A stretch of DNA of 64,000 nt from assembly GCA_030142905.1 (NCBI GenBank), contig JASJOG010000258.1, positions 62,001 through 126,000 of the forward strand, written 5' to 3'. Every line of letters begins with the position of its first letter. Position 1 is the first letter of the stretch. The translations under genes and the position numbers were made by a program. This stretch comes from Heliopora coerulea (taxonomy: Eukaryota > Cnidaria > Anthozoa > Scleralcyonacea > Helioporidae). The notes below the pieces were generated by a model, which searched no databases, was not told the origin of the DNA, and saw only the letters and a program-made list of their open reading frames with translations. Positions 43,133 through 52,941 of the stretch are shown here, one piece after another.

Positions 43133-43818
43133 GTTTCTTTTCTTTGTTCTTCTGGTGTTGGTTCCTTTGGTTCTTGACAATATACGGTTAGATATGAACC
43201 AAAATGATCAATGATATTTCTGTCGAAGTTTGAAAATGAATTTGAAATTGTTTTGGTCATGAAAGAATTTATATTATTGCTGTTGTCACACAATGTGATT
43301 GATGTTATTTTTTTGATTAATATCGTGTGTAAGATGTGGTCGTTTGTTTGTTGGAATAAGAAAAGCAAACAAGGAATTAAACTTGCAATTGACATATGAC
43401 TGATCAAATCAAAAGAAATGCATTCCAAATGATTTTTCAAGTTGTTTTCGTGATATGACAAAAGCAAAAGTAAAGCGATTGGTAATTTTGCACTTCCAAG
43501 AATCGTTAATGATTTCGTTTGCGTTGTTTTTTTTATTCCGATGACTGGAAACCATTTTGTTCTGGTTGATTTTGTTTGTGGAATGAATGTGATGAATTCT
43601 CCCAAAACAGTCGTTAGGTAATGTGTTCCAACACCACCAAATAAGTATATGTAAACTTTTTTGTCATTGGGATTTTCCAAAGGCAACAAAGATCTGTTTC
43701 TTTTGTGGGATGAAAGTTGGAGAAAAGTACAGAAGTCTTGAAATTTCTCGTTGTTTAACTTCGTTGTGAAATTGTCGGTATCCAAAAATTTATGTAGTTT
43801 GCAACATACACGAGCCAT
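42868..43818 (-). CDS. unknown protein, upstream half of a possible frameshifted gene
   Basis: Start MARVCCKLHKFLDTDNF at 43818. The plausible protein runs about 225 residues to near 43133, with VYIYLFGGVGTHYLTTVLG and a hydrophobic leucine-rich stretch (AKLPIALLLLLS) but no P-loop. Beyond 43133 this frame turns into proline- and histidine-rich residues that look like out-of-frame reading of the neighbour's low-complexity part. The heptamer G AAA AAC at 43123-43129 (minus strand) sits in the right phase for a minus-one shift into 42290-43132. Confidence 0.5.
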   Translation of the reverse strand: MARVCCKLHKFLDTDNFTTKLNNEKFQDFCTFLQLSSHKRNRSLLPLENPNDKKVYIYLFGGVGTHYLTTVLGEFITFIPQTKSTRTKWFPVIGIKKTTQTKSLTILGSAKLPIALLLLLSYHENNLKNHLECISFDLISHMSIASLIPCLLFLFQQTNDHILHTILIKKITSITLCDNSNNINSFMTKTISNSFSNFDRNIIDHFGSYLTVYCQEPKEPTPEEQRKETWKNKILTCLMMKNWTETHCGCKNSYQTTRMETLTCQAFTAISHPHPPTQSPATTQFPPPPPPPQPPVEMWNQMVPEQRSHMPWQHFK

Positions 43819-43972
43819 TTTTTTGTTTGAAAAATTGAATGGAAGTGAGATGTATATATATATATATTTTATGTTGATTTAAATATTTGAATTTAAAATT
43901 TTATGCAAATTGGGATTGAATGAATCCATCATAAATGGGAGAATTTTGTTGGAATTCATATCACATCGTTGA

Positions 43973-44398
43973 ATGAAAATGAAACTGATAATTCTGATTG
44001 TTATTTGTGGGTTGTCTCTTGCAGATGATTTGAAGAAGAAAAAGAAATTGTCTGATGCTCTCGATGTGTTCAAACGATGTGGAGGATGGGGAAAAGAAAT
44101 CAAGAATATGAAGGAATACAACGTTGTCAAACAACATTGTTATTTGACTTTCAGATCTGATGTTTTGTGTTGCATTGAAAAGCCTGACTGTCCTGAAGGT
44201 TTGGTTCCCGAAACACCCATTTTTCCTTATTTGCTATATCCTATTGAGACTTTGGAATTGGGATGCGTTGAAAAGAAGCGGTTTGAGAATCATCATCATT
44301 GGTGTGAAACGGAAACGAGACCAACTGAAGTGAGCAACGTCGACGGGGCTGAAAAAGTGCCAAATAAAATATGGGACAAAAAAAAAACGAAAACTTGA
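43973..44398 (+). CDS. secreted or membrane cysteine-rich protein with signal peptide
   Basis: 141 residues beginning with a clear signal peptide (MKMKLIILIVICGLSLAD). The mature part has nine cysteines, including FKRCGGWG, QHCYLTF, VLCCIEKPDCPEGLVPE and a final HHHWCETET. The segment CPEGLVPE followed after a gap by a cysteine resembles a TNFR-type module of the element A gene (CPGGMEPS), a weak similarity. The frame ends in a lysine-rich run after an A10 tract at 44378-44387, directly before a membrane segment in another frame. Confidence 0.6.
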   Translation: MKMKLIILIVICGLSLADDLKKKKKLSDALDVFKRCGGWGKEIKNMKEYNVVKQHCYLTFRSDVLCCIEKPDCPEGLVPETPIFPYLLYPIETLELGCVEKKRFENHHHWCETETRPTEVSNVDGAEKVPNKIWDKKKTKT

Positions 44399-44481
44399 TT
44401 GTGATTTTGCTTGTGATTTTTGTCTTTACATTTATTTTTGTCGTTGTTAGCGTGGCTGTTTGTCACATATCGAAAATGTGA
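44371..44481 (+). CDS. membrane segment in the frame after the A10 tract
   Basis: A 36-codon frame from ATG 44371 consisting of a short polar start and one strong hydrophobic helix (NLIVILLVIFVFTFIFVVV). It overlaps the end of 43973-44398. If the A10 tract has lost or gained a base, this helix would be the C-terminal anchor of that protein, making it a type I membrane protein like the TNFR-like gene of element A. As given, it could only be made as a separate tiny membrane protein. Confidence 0.45.
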   Translation: MGQKKNENLIVILLVIFVFTFIFVVVSVAVCHISKM

Positions 44482-44565
44482 TTGACAAGGTGTGATTGCT
44501 GTGATTATTGTGATTTAGTTATGAAAAGAAACAACATGAATCAATCGATAATAAAACATTAATTT

Positions 44566-45081
44566 TTATTTCCAATATTGTGGTCCATAAAAATAATATA
44601 TTTCTTCATTTGGTTTTATGTCTTTCGTTGCAAACGCTTTGGGGCGATATTTTCGTTTTCCAATGTTTTTAATATCCATGTTTGTTTTCGGTTTTGACAT
44701 TATATCGTTTGCATATCTGGCGGTGGCGTCAGTGCTGAAATTTGCATTTATGCATCTCGCATTTTTTTGTCTGCTTTCACAAATGGCGTAAGGTGCCAAG
44801 TTTGTTTTGGGATAATATTTGTCGAGAGATTTGTTTTTAATTCGTCTTCCGGTGTAATATCCAAGACTTTGTGATTTGTTTATTTTTTTTCTTCCTGCGA
44901 ATAATCCCAATCCTGCTTTGGGAATTAATGATTTTTTCACTCTTAAGTTGTCATTTTTCAACAAATGAATCCAACATTGATTTGTTCTTCTTGTGATTTT
45001 TTTGCATCTGACGTTTTTGGATGTCATGCTTTTGCATCTCATCGATTTGACAACTGGAATTTGAATTCGTTTTCTTGCCAT
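44566..45081 (-). CDS. SET-domain protein (predicted lysine methyltransferase)
   Basis: 171 residues. A basic, cysteine-bearing N-terminus (SMRCKSMTSKNVRCKKITRR) is followed by a compact SET domain: the AdoMet-site segment IPKAGLGLFAGR near residue 55, the pseudoknot segment ATARYANDI near 120 where most SET proteins have RxxNHS, and the C-terminal IKPNEEIYYFYGPQYW with the catalytic tyrosine region. A stand-alone SET protein would transfer methyl groups from AdoMet to protein lysines, for example histones. The NHS-to-AND change may affect activity. The gene is intact, and A shows no copy. Confidence 0.75.
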   Translation of the reverse strand: MARKRIQIPVVKSMRCKSMTSKNVRCKKITRRTNQCWIHLLKNDNLRVKKSLIPKAGLGLFAGRKKINKSQSLGYYTGRRIKNKSLDKYYPKTNLAPYAICESRQKNARCINANFSTDATARYANDIMSKPKTNMDIKNIGKRKYRPKAFATKDIKPNEEIYYFYGPQYWK

Positions 45082-45108
45082 CTGAAATCAAAAAAAGGCT
45101 TGTTTTTT

Positions 45109-45426
45109 TCAAATGTAAACTTTTATTCCTTCAAATATGTCTTGGTTGTTTTTTATGAAATGTAATATCGAATCCAATTTTGCTACAACGCTTCCATTTA
45201 AATTGACGATTTGTGTTTTGAAGATGTTTATTCTGTTTTCCAAAGTGTCAATATTGTATTGCGCCACGTTGATTGGATCTCCTTCACTGTTGACAAAATC
45301 CATCATTGCTTCAGGGAATATTTGATTAACAAAAGACACGTGATCATCGTTATCTTCAAAAGTGGCTTCAACTTTATAGCCGTTATCGGTTTTCACAAAC
45401 ACTTCGACCACACCATTAGTTGACAT
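45109..45426 (-). CDS. hypothetical acidic protein
   Basis: 105 residues, start MSTNGVVEVFVKTDNGYKVE, with an acidic first half and a helical second half (NIDTLENRINIFKTQIVNLN). It is 27 bp upstream of the SET gene on the same strand and divergent from the polymerase across a 262-bp spacer that must hold both promoters. No family recognised. Confidence 0.5.
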   Translation of the reverse strand: MSTNGVVEVFVKTDNGYKVEATFEDNDDHVSFVNQIFPEAMMDFVNSEGDPINVAQYNIDTLENRINIFKTQIVNLNGSVVAKLDSILHFIKNNQDIFEGIKVYI

Positions 45427-45688
45427 GGTTACCTGTCAACATAATAATTTGAATTGTTGGTGCAAAATCGTTGTGAGGTAAGGTAAGACAAACTGATTTG
45501 TTCAATTCGTGTGTTTCTCAAAATGATTGTGTTGTTTCGTTTGTTAGTCAATATGAATTCGATTCTCCTGATGGAAGTTCCGACATAACACGTGAAGAGA
45601 AAAAACGAGATTGTCTGTGTGGTTGTGTTGTTGGAATTCCAAAAGTCTGTTATCGCTTGTTGAATTGGATACGCAATTTGTTTCAAAG

Positions 45689-48600
45689 ATGTCGAGAACT
45701 TTAGCTCAACAAAAGAAGATTTCATTTAATGAAGAAGAATTGAGAAGAATAGTAAGTGATTTGCCTATTGTTAACAATGATCAAGCGACTGTTGCTGACG
45801 AAAATGTCAGACATGTTGGAACGGAAATTTATTCACGTTTGGGTATCGTTTCGGAAATATTTCGATTTAATTTCGATGTTGAAGAAATGATGCAACGTTA
45901 TGATGACCGATTACCTGGAAATATTGTGTTCAAGCTCGTTCTCAGAAGAATGATTTCACATTTGTTGTCTGTTGCTCAAGAAACTTTGACGCATGAAAAT
46001 ATGTTGTTCAGATTATTTTTCAATGCGTTTCCTGAACGAGAATATACAACTCCCACGGTGACACAAGAAGATTTGACTGTTGATCGATTAACCGAAAAAT
46101 TGAATGAACATTTGCAAAGCAATGACACAATTCGAGCTGACGGCGTTTGGAGGGGGAATATGGTTGTTTTGAGAGTTGTTATTGATAGAAGAAGAAGAGG
46201 AAGAAGAGTGGGCGAAATTTTGAATGAAAATCAAGATGTTGTTTTGGAAGGGCAAGGAAAATTTGAAAAATATCGGAAAAATTTAGGAATAATTGAAATT
46301 GACGTGGATGAAAGTTGTTTGGGTCATGCAATTTTGTTAAGTATGTCAATTCAAAACAAGTCAGATTTATATAAAGCTTTTCTTGCTGGATTTGACAGGT
46401 ATCTTGAAAAAGTCGTGAAAAGTCAACTTGTGGAAATTGAAAATTCATGTTTGATTGAATCACGATCAGACGACGTGAAAAAATACAGCATGAGAAAATT
46501 GAGTTCCGAATATTTGCGTGACAAAAATTTTGATTTGTTGGTTTATTCAAAACGAAATGGTGATGTTGTGAAAATGTTTGAAAATGAACGAAATTCAAAT
46601 TTTGGAAGAATTGTTTTGTATCATAATGATAATCATTTTGATTTGATCGATAATTTGGGGTTATTTCTTTATGGAAGAAAAGTTGATTTTTGCAATCATT
46701 GTAATGTCAGAATAAATGATCGTAATAATCATATATGCTATTCGGAATTTTGTTATAAATGCAAGCAATATCATTCGAAAAACAATGATATTTTGAATCA
46801 CGTGATATGTTCATTATGTAATGTTTCATTCGATTCCGAATTTTGTTTGAAATCACATTTTGAAAAAAAAAATTGAAGTTGGAATAAAAAATTTTGAAGG
46901 TAAACGAAAAATGTCACCATGTGAAGTTTTTAAATTTTGTCAAAAATGTTGTTCATACGTTAGAAAATTTCATTATTCAAATGCCAAAGGAAAAAAAAAA
47001 TTGCATAATTGTGAATTTACTTATTGCAAAATTTGCCAAAAAAATAGGAAAAATATTCATAATTGTTTTATGTCATTTGAAAATAAAGATGATAAATTTT
47101 TCACAAGAAATCCTGATGAAAAAATCGATATATATGTGTATGATTTTGAAACTGAAGCAAGTCCAGATGAAATTGGAGTTTTTAATCCCTATTACGTCAG
47201 TGTTTTCAAATTTTGTAATATTTGCATGAATGATTATGCAAGAAAATTGGAATACAAATGTTGTGAATTTGATCAATGGTATTTTTTTGAGGGAAAAGAC
47301 ACTGGTATTTTGTTTGGAAATTTTTTTCTTGAAATTGCAAATCAAAATGTGAAATCGAAATGGTTTGCTCATAACGGATCCAAATTTGATAGTTTATTTC
47401 TTCTTCGATTTTTGGTTTGTGACAAAAATTTAATTCCAAAAGTTGTGATGAATGGGCTAAAAGTTTTGAAGATCAATTACAAAAATGCCAATGTGCTTGA
47501 TAGTATGATGTTGTGCCCTTCATCATTAAAAAAAGTTGTTGAAATGTTGGATTTGGGAAAAAGTGTGAAAAAAGGATTTTATCCTTATAATTTTACTGAT
47601 TTAACATATGAAGGAACAATTCCTGATAAACATTTTTTTTCTGTTGAAAAAATGAATGAAAAAGAATTGCATGAATTTGATCTTTGGTATGAGGAAAAGA
47701 AAAAGTCGAAATATGTATTGAGAAACGAAGTGAAAGAATATTGTATAAATGATGTTGATATATTATGCAAATCTTTAATTAAATTTCATGAAATAATTTT
47801 GCAACATACATCAATTGAAGTGCTGTTTGACCCAACCGTTATCACCATTTCTTCTCTTGCTTTGAAAACTTTCAAAAAAATGACAAAATTGAACGATTTG
47901 TTGGGTGTGGAACCATCTTGTGGATATAATTCAGGTAAACAATTAAAACCGCAAAGTAAAATTGCAATTATGTGGTTGAATGACATTTATGATGAAATGA
48001 TTGACAAATCCAAGTTCAGATGGATATTTCATCCTTTGGGAGAAAAAAAAATTGGTAATTTTTATGTGGATGGGTATGATGAATTGAATAATATTGTATA
48101 TGAATTTATGGGTTGCTATTTTCACGGGTGTTCTGATTGTTTTGATTCGAATGCATTCAATTATAAATGCAAAAAAACGTTTGGAAAATTGAAAACAGAA
48201 ACATCATCTAGATTGAATTATTTGAAAAATTATTGCTCAAACATAATAATCATGAAAGAGTGTGAATATTTAAAACAAAATAAAAAAACGTTTGTTGATA
48301 GAAAATTTCCTTTACGAATTCGCGATAGCTTGTATGGTGGTAGGACTTCACCAGCGATGTTGTTTAAAGATTGTTCAAATGGAGGAAAAATTCATTATGT
48401 CGATTTTGTTTCTTTGTACCCATCCATTCAATTTGAAGAACATTTTCCTGTTGGTGATCACACAATTATGAATGATTCGAATAATATTTTAAAATTTATC
48501 GAAAAAGAAATGACCAAAAACAACAAAAAATGTGGTTTTATCAAATGCAAAATTTTACCTCCAAAAGATATTTTTTTTCCTGTTTTGCCCATCAGATTGG

Positions 48601-49671
48601 ATGATAAATTGATGTTTTTATTATGTAATGAATGTGGAAAATTGAAGAATCATAATAAAAAATGTGATCATTCAGAAGAGGAAAGAATGTTGTTTGGAAC
48701 ATGGTGTTTGCATGAAATATATGAAGCAATCAAACAAGGATATGAAATAAAAATGTCATATGAACTGATTTATTATGAAAAAAAAATGAAAATATTTCAA
48801 GATTATATATCCAAATTTTTTGTGTTGAAAACACAATATTCTGGATTGAAAAATGGAAGTGAAATTGAAAAAAAAGAATTATCCAATTATCTTCTGATGC
48901 AATTTGGGATTTATATTAAAACAGATGATATTCCAAGCGATCGCAATGAAGCAATGAGATATGTGATGAAATTGATTTTGAATTCGCTATGGGGAAAATT
49001 GTGTCAAAATCCCAACAAATCTGATGTTCGTTTTGTCGAAAATGCTGAAGAATTGGCTTCATATATTTATGATGAAAAATATGAAAATGTTTATTTTGAC
49101 ATCATGAATTCACATGTCACAAGAGTGATTTGCAATTTTAAAGAAGAACATAATCATAAAACAAACAATGTGTGTGTTTCTGTCGGAAGTTATATTACTT
49201 GTTATTCGAGATTGAGATTGTTGAAAGAGTTGATGAAATTGCCAAAAGAAAGCGTTTTATATTATGACACTGATTCGATTATATATTATTCTGAATTTTG
49301 TGATGAATTGATTGAAGTGGGTGATAATTTGGGAGAAATGCATTCGGAATTGAAACATGATGAACATATCAAGTCATTTGTGTCAACAGGTCCAAAAAGT
49401 TATTCTTATATCACAAACAAAAATAGAGAAGTAACTCATGTGAAAGGATTCAAATTGATCAAATCAAAAAGTTGTATCAATCCTGATTTTTTATATGAAA
49501 TTATTGAAAATAATGATGTGATTTTTCGCATTAAAGATTCTGACAAATTCAAAATAAAAAAAAAATTTGCATATTTTCAAATCGGATGAATTAAAACAAT
49601 TCAAATTCACTTTTGATAAAAGGCAAATCATGTCTGATTTATCAACCTTGCCGTGGGGATATCAAAATTAA
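45689..49671 (+). CDS. protein-primed DNA polymerase B with OTU-like and zinc-ribbon N-terminus
   Basis: The gene that would copy the linear element by protein priming. ATG 45689 opens a 396-codon frame with an OTU-like domain (VDESCLGHAILLS near 46.32 kb, NDNHFDLI near 46.63 kb) and zinc-binding pairs (FCNHC, FCYKCKQYH, CSLC). The next frame (46860-49589) has exonuclease motifs YDFETEAS, WFAHNGSKFDSLF and YCINDVDIL, then motif A IHYVDFVSLYPS (48.40 kb), motif B LILNSLWGK (48.98 kb) and motif C LYYDTDSII (49.26 kb). All catalytic residues are present. Frame changes occur at A-tracts near 46864 and 49558; after the second, the conserved C-terminal LPWGY lies in a third frame ending at 49671. 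Element A reads through the first site in one frame. Confidence 0.9.
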
Positions 49672-49711
49672 TTTTTTTTTTTTTTAGAATTTTGCAAATT
49701 CAAGTATTTCC

Positions 49712-50434
49712 ATGAATTTTCCATTTTTCATGTTGATAATAGGACCCAGTCAATCAGGAAAAACAACGTGGTTATTGAATTTTATCAAATATTTTTCATT
49801 CATTAATCCAAGACATACTTTGCAAAATGTCTTATTTTTGCACATGGCAGAATTTGCAAATTTCGATGAAATAGACCGAACAAATTTCAAAAACGTCATT
49901 TTTCATTCTGTGAAAACATCGATGACTGAAAATGAAGAAATGGCAGATGATGAAATCATAAATACCATAAATGAATTCAAAAATAAAGTGTCAAAAGAAA
50001 AAAACACGGATTATCAACATAATCTGGTAATTATGGACGACATGATGATGGCTGTTGGCACGAGAAGAAAAATGATGCATTATGTTGAAGAACTGGTCAC
50101 GAGAAAATGTCATCATGAAAATATCAACTATGTTTTTGTGATTCAAGATTTGATGTTTTCCAATTCCAAATTCAGATTATTATTTAGTAATGCCAATTAC
50201 ATTGTTTTGTTTCCAAATAAATCCGACAATAGAAATGTCAAACACATATTGAGATCCAGAGGATTTAATTCCAAAGAAATCAACGAAATATTGAAAGAAG
50301 CTTTTGAAATGGGAGACAAGACTCATCCTTACTTATTATTGGACAGCACGGTTGAAACTTTTGAAAATGTGAGGATAAGACAAGGAATTTTTCCCAATGA
50401 GAATTTGTATATATATAACAAAATAAACGAATAA
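49712..50434 (+). CDS. genome-packaging ATPase, FtsK/HerA (A32-like)
   Basis: 240 residues, intact. Walker A GPSQSGKTTW is at residues 11-20, Walker B LVIMDDMMM near residue 105, and a polar sensor segment NYVFVIQDLM near 145. The C-terminus has FRLLFSNANYIVLF and RIRQGIF conserved with element A. It would pump element DNA into the capsid. It follows the polymerase by 40 bp on the same strand and converges with the protease gene, as in element A. Confidence 0.9.
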   Translation: MNFPFFMLIIGPSQSGKTTWLLNFIKYFSFINPRHTLQNVLFLHMAEFANFDEIDRTNFKNVIFHSVKTSMTENEEMADDEIINTINEFKNKVSKEKNTDYQHNLVIMDDMMMAVGTRRKMMHYVEELVTRKCHHENINYVFVIQDLMFSNSKFRLLFSNANYIVLFPNKSDNRNVKHILRSRGFNSKEINEILKEAFEMGDKTHPYLLLDSTVETFENVRIRQGIFPNENLYIYNKINE

Positions 50435-50447
50435 ATTTTTTTTTTAT

Positions 50448-51221
50448 TCAACAACAATTGAAGTTACAACAACATTGATTACATTTGATGTTCTTTTTCT
50501 TTTGCAGTATTTGAATATGACATTTATAGGTGTTGAAATGAATGGTTTCATCTGTATTTTTGAAAAAAATAGTTCTAAAAAAACAAGTCGTGTTTTTATA
50601 ATTATTGGTGATTTGTCCATACCCATTTAATGGACTGTTTATCCATATATCAAGATTCCATTTTGTCATACAACAAAAATGAAGTGCAAACCACCCACAA
50701 TTTTCGTAACTTGAATACTGGATGCGATATTTGATAGGAAAATCGATTATCAAAGAACATTTACAAGCAGTGTGTGAGACATGTTTCACGTGATTTGAAA
50801 GATATTCATGATAAGCGTCAGTCAAATTGTTCACTATTCTTTCACATGTTTTCTCGCTGTTTTCTCCCCAGCTGTCGAGTATGTTCACTTTTCTTTTCAC
50901 ACAATCCAAATTCTATTCTTGTTGGACAGACACACAAACCCAATGTGTCCCAGGTTTGTCAGATTCGTCGGTATTTGAAATCCAATTATACGCGTCTTCA
51001 TCGCTTTCGTAAAATGCTAGTGGAATCTGATCAGCGGCTGACACTTCATAAGTAAAGATATCACTTCTTTTGTTTTTTTCATCAACCAAATAATCCAGAA
51101 TTTCTGTATCAAGAGCTTCGTGTCGAAACACACTTTCTGGTATTATCATGTTGATGAATATATGATTTATTTTTTGAAGTGAATGGTCGTTTATATATTG
51201 TGAATTGTTTACATGAAACAA
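50448..51221 (-). CDS. adenain-like cysteine protease with one in-frame TAG
   Basis: The frame from ATG 51221 has SDKPGTHWVCVSV with the catalytic histidine; a TAG follows at 50910-50912 and the same frame continues with ILDSWGE (acidic member) and YSSYENCGWFALHF, the oxyanion/cysteine segment. The end is very cysteine-rich (KCNQCCCNFNCC). At about 257 codons in total it is longer than adenovirus protease because of N- and C-terminal additions. It would process structural proteins. As given, translation stops before the cysteine. Confidence 0.8.
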
Positions 51222-51593
51222 TCATTCGTCATCTATTTCTTCTTCATAAATTTTTCGTCTAATTTGTTCCCATGGTATTTCTTCTGATTGTTTCAATCGT
51301 TTTATTTTCGGTTTCGAAGGACTTTTTTTAATCATATATTTTCTTAATGAAGGTTGATTGGTTCCATATGCTAATTTTATTTGTTTATTCGGAATATTAT
51401 ATTGAGCAAATCCAACGTTTCCCAATATTGACATGACTCTATTCTTTTGATAATCCGATAACATGAAATTCGATTTTTTCTTGATATTTCTTCCAAAATC
51501 GTTCAAAACGTATTCAAATGGTATATTTGTTTTTTTTTCATTTGCGGTGATCAAAAACCCATCAGAACTACTTTTGATATTTTTGCTTGCCAA
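51222..51593 (-). CDS. conserved protein next to protease
   Basis: 123 residues, intact, ending one base before the protease ATG. The segment LSDYQKNRVMSILGNVGFA and NIPNKQIKLAYGT are shared with A gene 22117-22443; the tail is lysine-rich then acidic (YEEEIDDE). Close packing with protease and the VDP protein suggests a virion component. Confidence 0.55.
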   Translation of the reverse strand: MASKNIKSSSDGFLITANEKKTNIPFEYVLNDFGRNIKKKSNFMLSDYQKNRVMSILGNVGFAQYNIPNKQIKLAYGTNQPSLRKYMIKKSPSKPKIKRLKQSEEIPWEQIRRKIYEEEIDDE

Positions 51594-51605
51594 CCTTCTT
51601 TTAAA

Positions 51606-51971
51606 TTATTTAATGCTTTTGGTTTCCAGCACTTGTATATTCGAACCACTTGGATTATTATCACCCTCGTTTTCATGATCAGCAACATTGTTTTCTTGAA
51701 TTTGCTCCAACATATTTTCGTTTTTTGGCTTTCTTTTATTTTTATATTCACGAATTCGAGAATACAAATTATCTTTCAATGTTTCTTTTAATTCACTATG
51801 ACCAGGAGTTTGAACATATTGATCGTAATCGTGAATGATTTCATTCATTCCAGTTTCACTAATGATATTTGCAAGAGTTTGTCGCTTTGTATTAGCATTC
51901 AATTGTTCCAACAACAATTTCAAAACTGTGGGATCTATGACTTGCAATTTTCTAATATTTTTTCCCGACAT
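51606..51971 (-). CDS. conserved Maverick protein with VDP motif
   Basis: 121 residues, start MSGKNIRKLQVIDPTVLKL. The N-terminal KLQVIDPTVL block matches A gene 21683-22120, and similar blocks occur in other Mavericks. The C-terminus is polar and acidic. It is probably a small structural or assembly protein, by neighbourhood only. Confidence 0.6.
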   Translation of the reverse strand: MSGKNIRKLQVIDPTVLKLLLEQLNANTKRQTLANIISETGMNEIIHDYDQYVQTPGHSELKETLKDNLYSRIREYKNKRKPKNENMLEQIQENNVADHENEGDNNPSGSNIQVLETKSIK

Positions 51972-51988
51972 TTTAATCTATAAAAAAA

Positions 51989-52174
51989 TCACAATTTTTT
52001 TAAGTATTTTGACATTTTTCTTAAAATGTTCAAGTAAATATTATTTTCAACCATAAAACGCATGTCATGATCGAATTGCTTATCTTTATAAAAAATTTTC
52101 ATTAATGTTCTTTCGGTGGTGGAAAATTTTGGGATTGACTCATCTCTGATGTCAGCATCACATAATGATTTCAT
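51989..52174 (-). CDS. small conserved protein
   Basis: 61 residues (start MKSLCDADIRDESIPKF, end NIYLNILRKMSKYLKKL). Its ATG follows directly after the TGA of the gene at 52175 in the same frame, so it may be the C-terminal part of that protein after a nonsense change, or a reinitiated gene. A has a separate open frame for this part at 21461-21667. Confidence 0.5.
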   Translation of the reverse strand: MKSLCDADIRDESIPKFSTTERTLMKIFYKDKQFDHDMRFMVENNIYLNILRKMSKYLKKL

Positions 52175-52606
52175 TCATTTTTTCAAATTTTTTCCAAATG
52201 ATTTGTGAGAAGACAAATATGAATTTCGTTGAGTGTGATCACATTTCAAATACGTGTCAATTTCATCATGAAAATTTTTTACTCTCGCATTTCGACTGTC
52301 ATTATTTTGTTTTGAATAAGGACCATCACTTTGCAATTCGTCCAAAACCGCTTGAACTATGATATTCAAATGGTTATCTTCATTTTGCATGTCGGTCATG
52401 TCAACTGCTTCGTTTTTTTTCTTCTTTTTTTTTGAAAATCTTTCATCATTTTCGTCATACGAATGCATTCTTTTTTTCCAATTGTGTGATTGATTATCAT
52501 CAAAATGACAATTATCATCATCATCTAAGTCATTATCATCTTTCTTTTTTGGGTCATCGTCATCTTTGTCACTATATTCATCATCTTCATAATAATATTT
52601 GTTCAT
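52175..52606 (-). CDS. acidic and lysine-rich protein
   Basis: 143 residues. The N-terminus is a long acidic run with many aspartates (residues 5-40), then a lysine run (KKKKKKN near residue 60), then a folded part with LNIIVQAVLDELQSDGP. Counterpart of 21060-21419 in A. The charge pattern suggests interaction with the basic core proteins or DNA; function unknown. Confidence 0.5.
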   Translation of the reverse strand: MNKYYYEDDEYSDKDDDDPKKKDDNDLDDDDNCHFDDNQSHNWKKRMHSYDENDERFSKKKKKKNEAVDMTDMQNEDNHLNIIVQAVLDELQSDGPYSKQNNDSRNARVKNFHDEIDTYLKCDHTQRNSYLSSHKSFGKNLKK

Positions 52607-52714
52607 TTTTCAGAATTATTTTTCAAAATATATATGTCTGAATAAAAACAAACAAAAAAATATTTATTAATATTGCTTATGCTAATTACAAATTGTCAAT
52701 TCATTCATTCGAAG

Positions 52715-52927
52715 TCAAGATAAATCAATGCGATACATTGTTCTTGTTTTGCTGACGTTGGGAAACAGAGAAAAAGGTGTGATGATTTCGACATTATGCC
52801 TTCTCCATCTCATGGATGATTGATACTTTGAAGGTATTGCTGTCAAACGATTTGATATATAATTTGAAACTTCTATTTTTCTTGACATTTTCTTTCTTTT
52901 CCCATGATTATAATTCAATCTTGTCAT
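52715..52927 (-). CDS. small basic protein beside capsid gene
   Basis: 70 residues, start MTRLNYNHGKRKKMSRK, with SYISN-like and MRWRRHNVEIITPFSLF segments. It lies 14 bp after the capsid stop on the same strand. An internal Met at residue 14 is an alternative start. No family recognised. Confidence 0.45.
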   Translation of the reverse strand: MTRLNYNHGKRKKMSRKIEVSNYISNRLTAIPSKYQSSMRWRRHNVEIITPFSLFPNVSKTRTMYRIDLS

Positions 52928-52941
52928 CTAATAAAAAAAAA

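Noticed and set aside
42868..43818. Possible P-loop helicase from a GGVGTHYLTT segment
   Set aside because: No GKS/GKT follows and no Walker B is seen, so a nucleotide-binding site is not supported.
46179..46598. 139-codon minus-strand frame inside the polymerase gene
   Set aside because: Shadow frame; the plus strand carries conserved polymerase N-terminal motifs.
52432..52641. Histidine-rich plus-strand frame
   Set aside because: Antisense shadow of the acidic aspartate run of 52175-52606.
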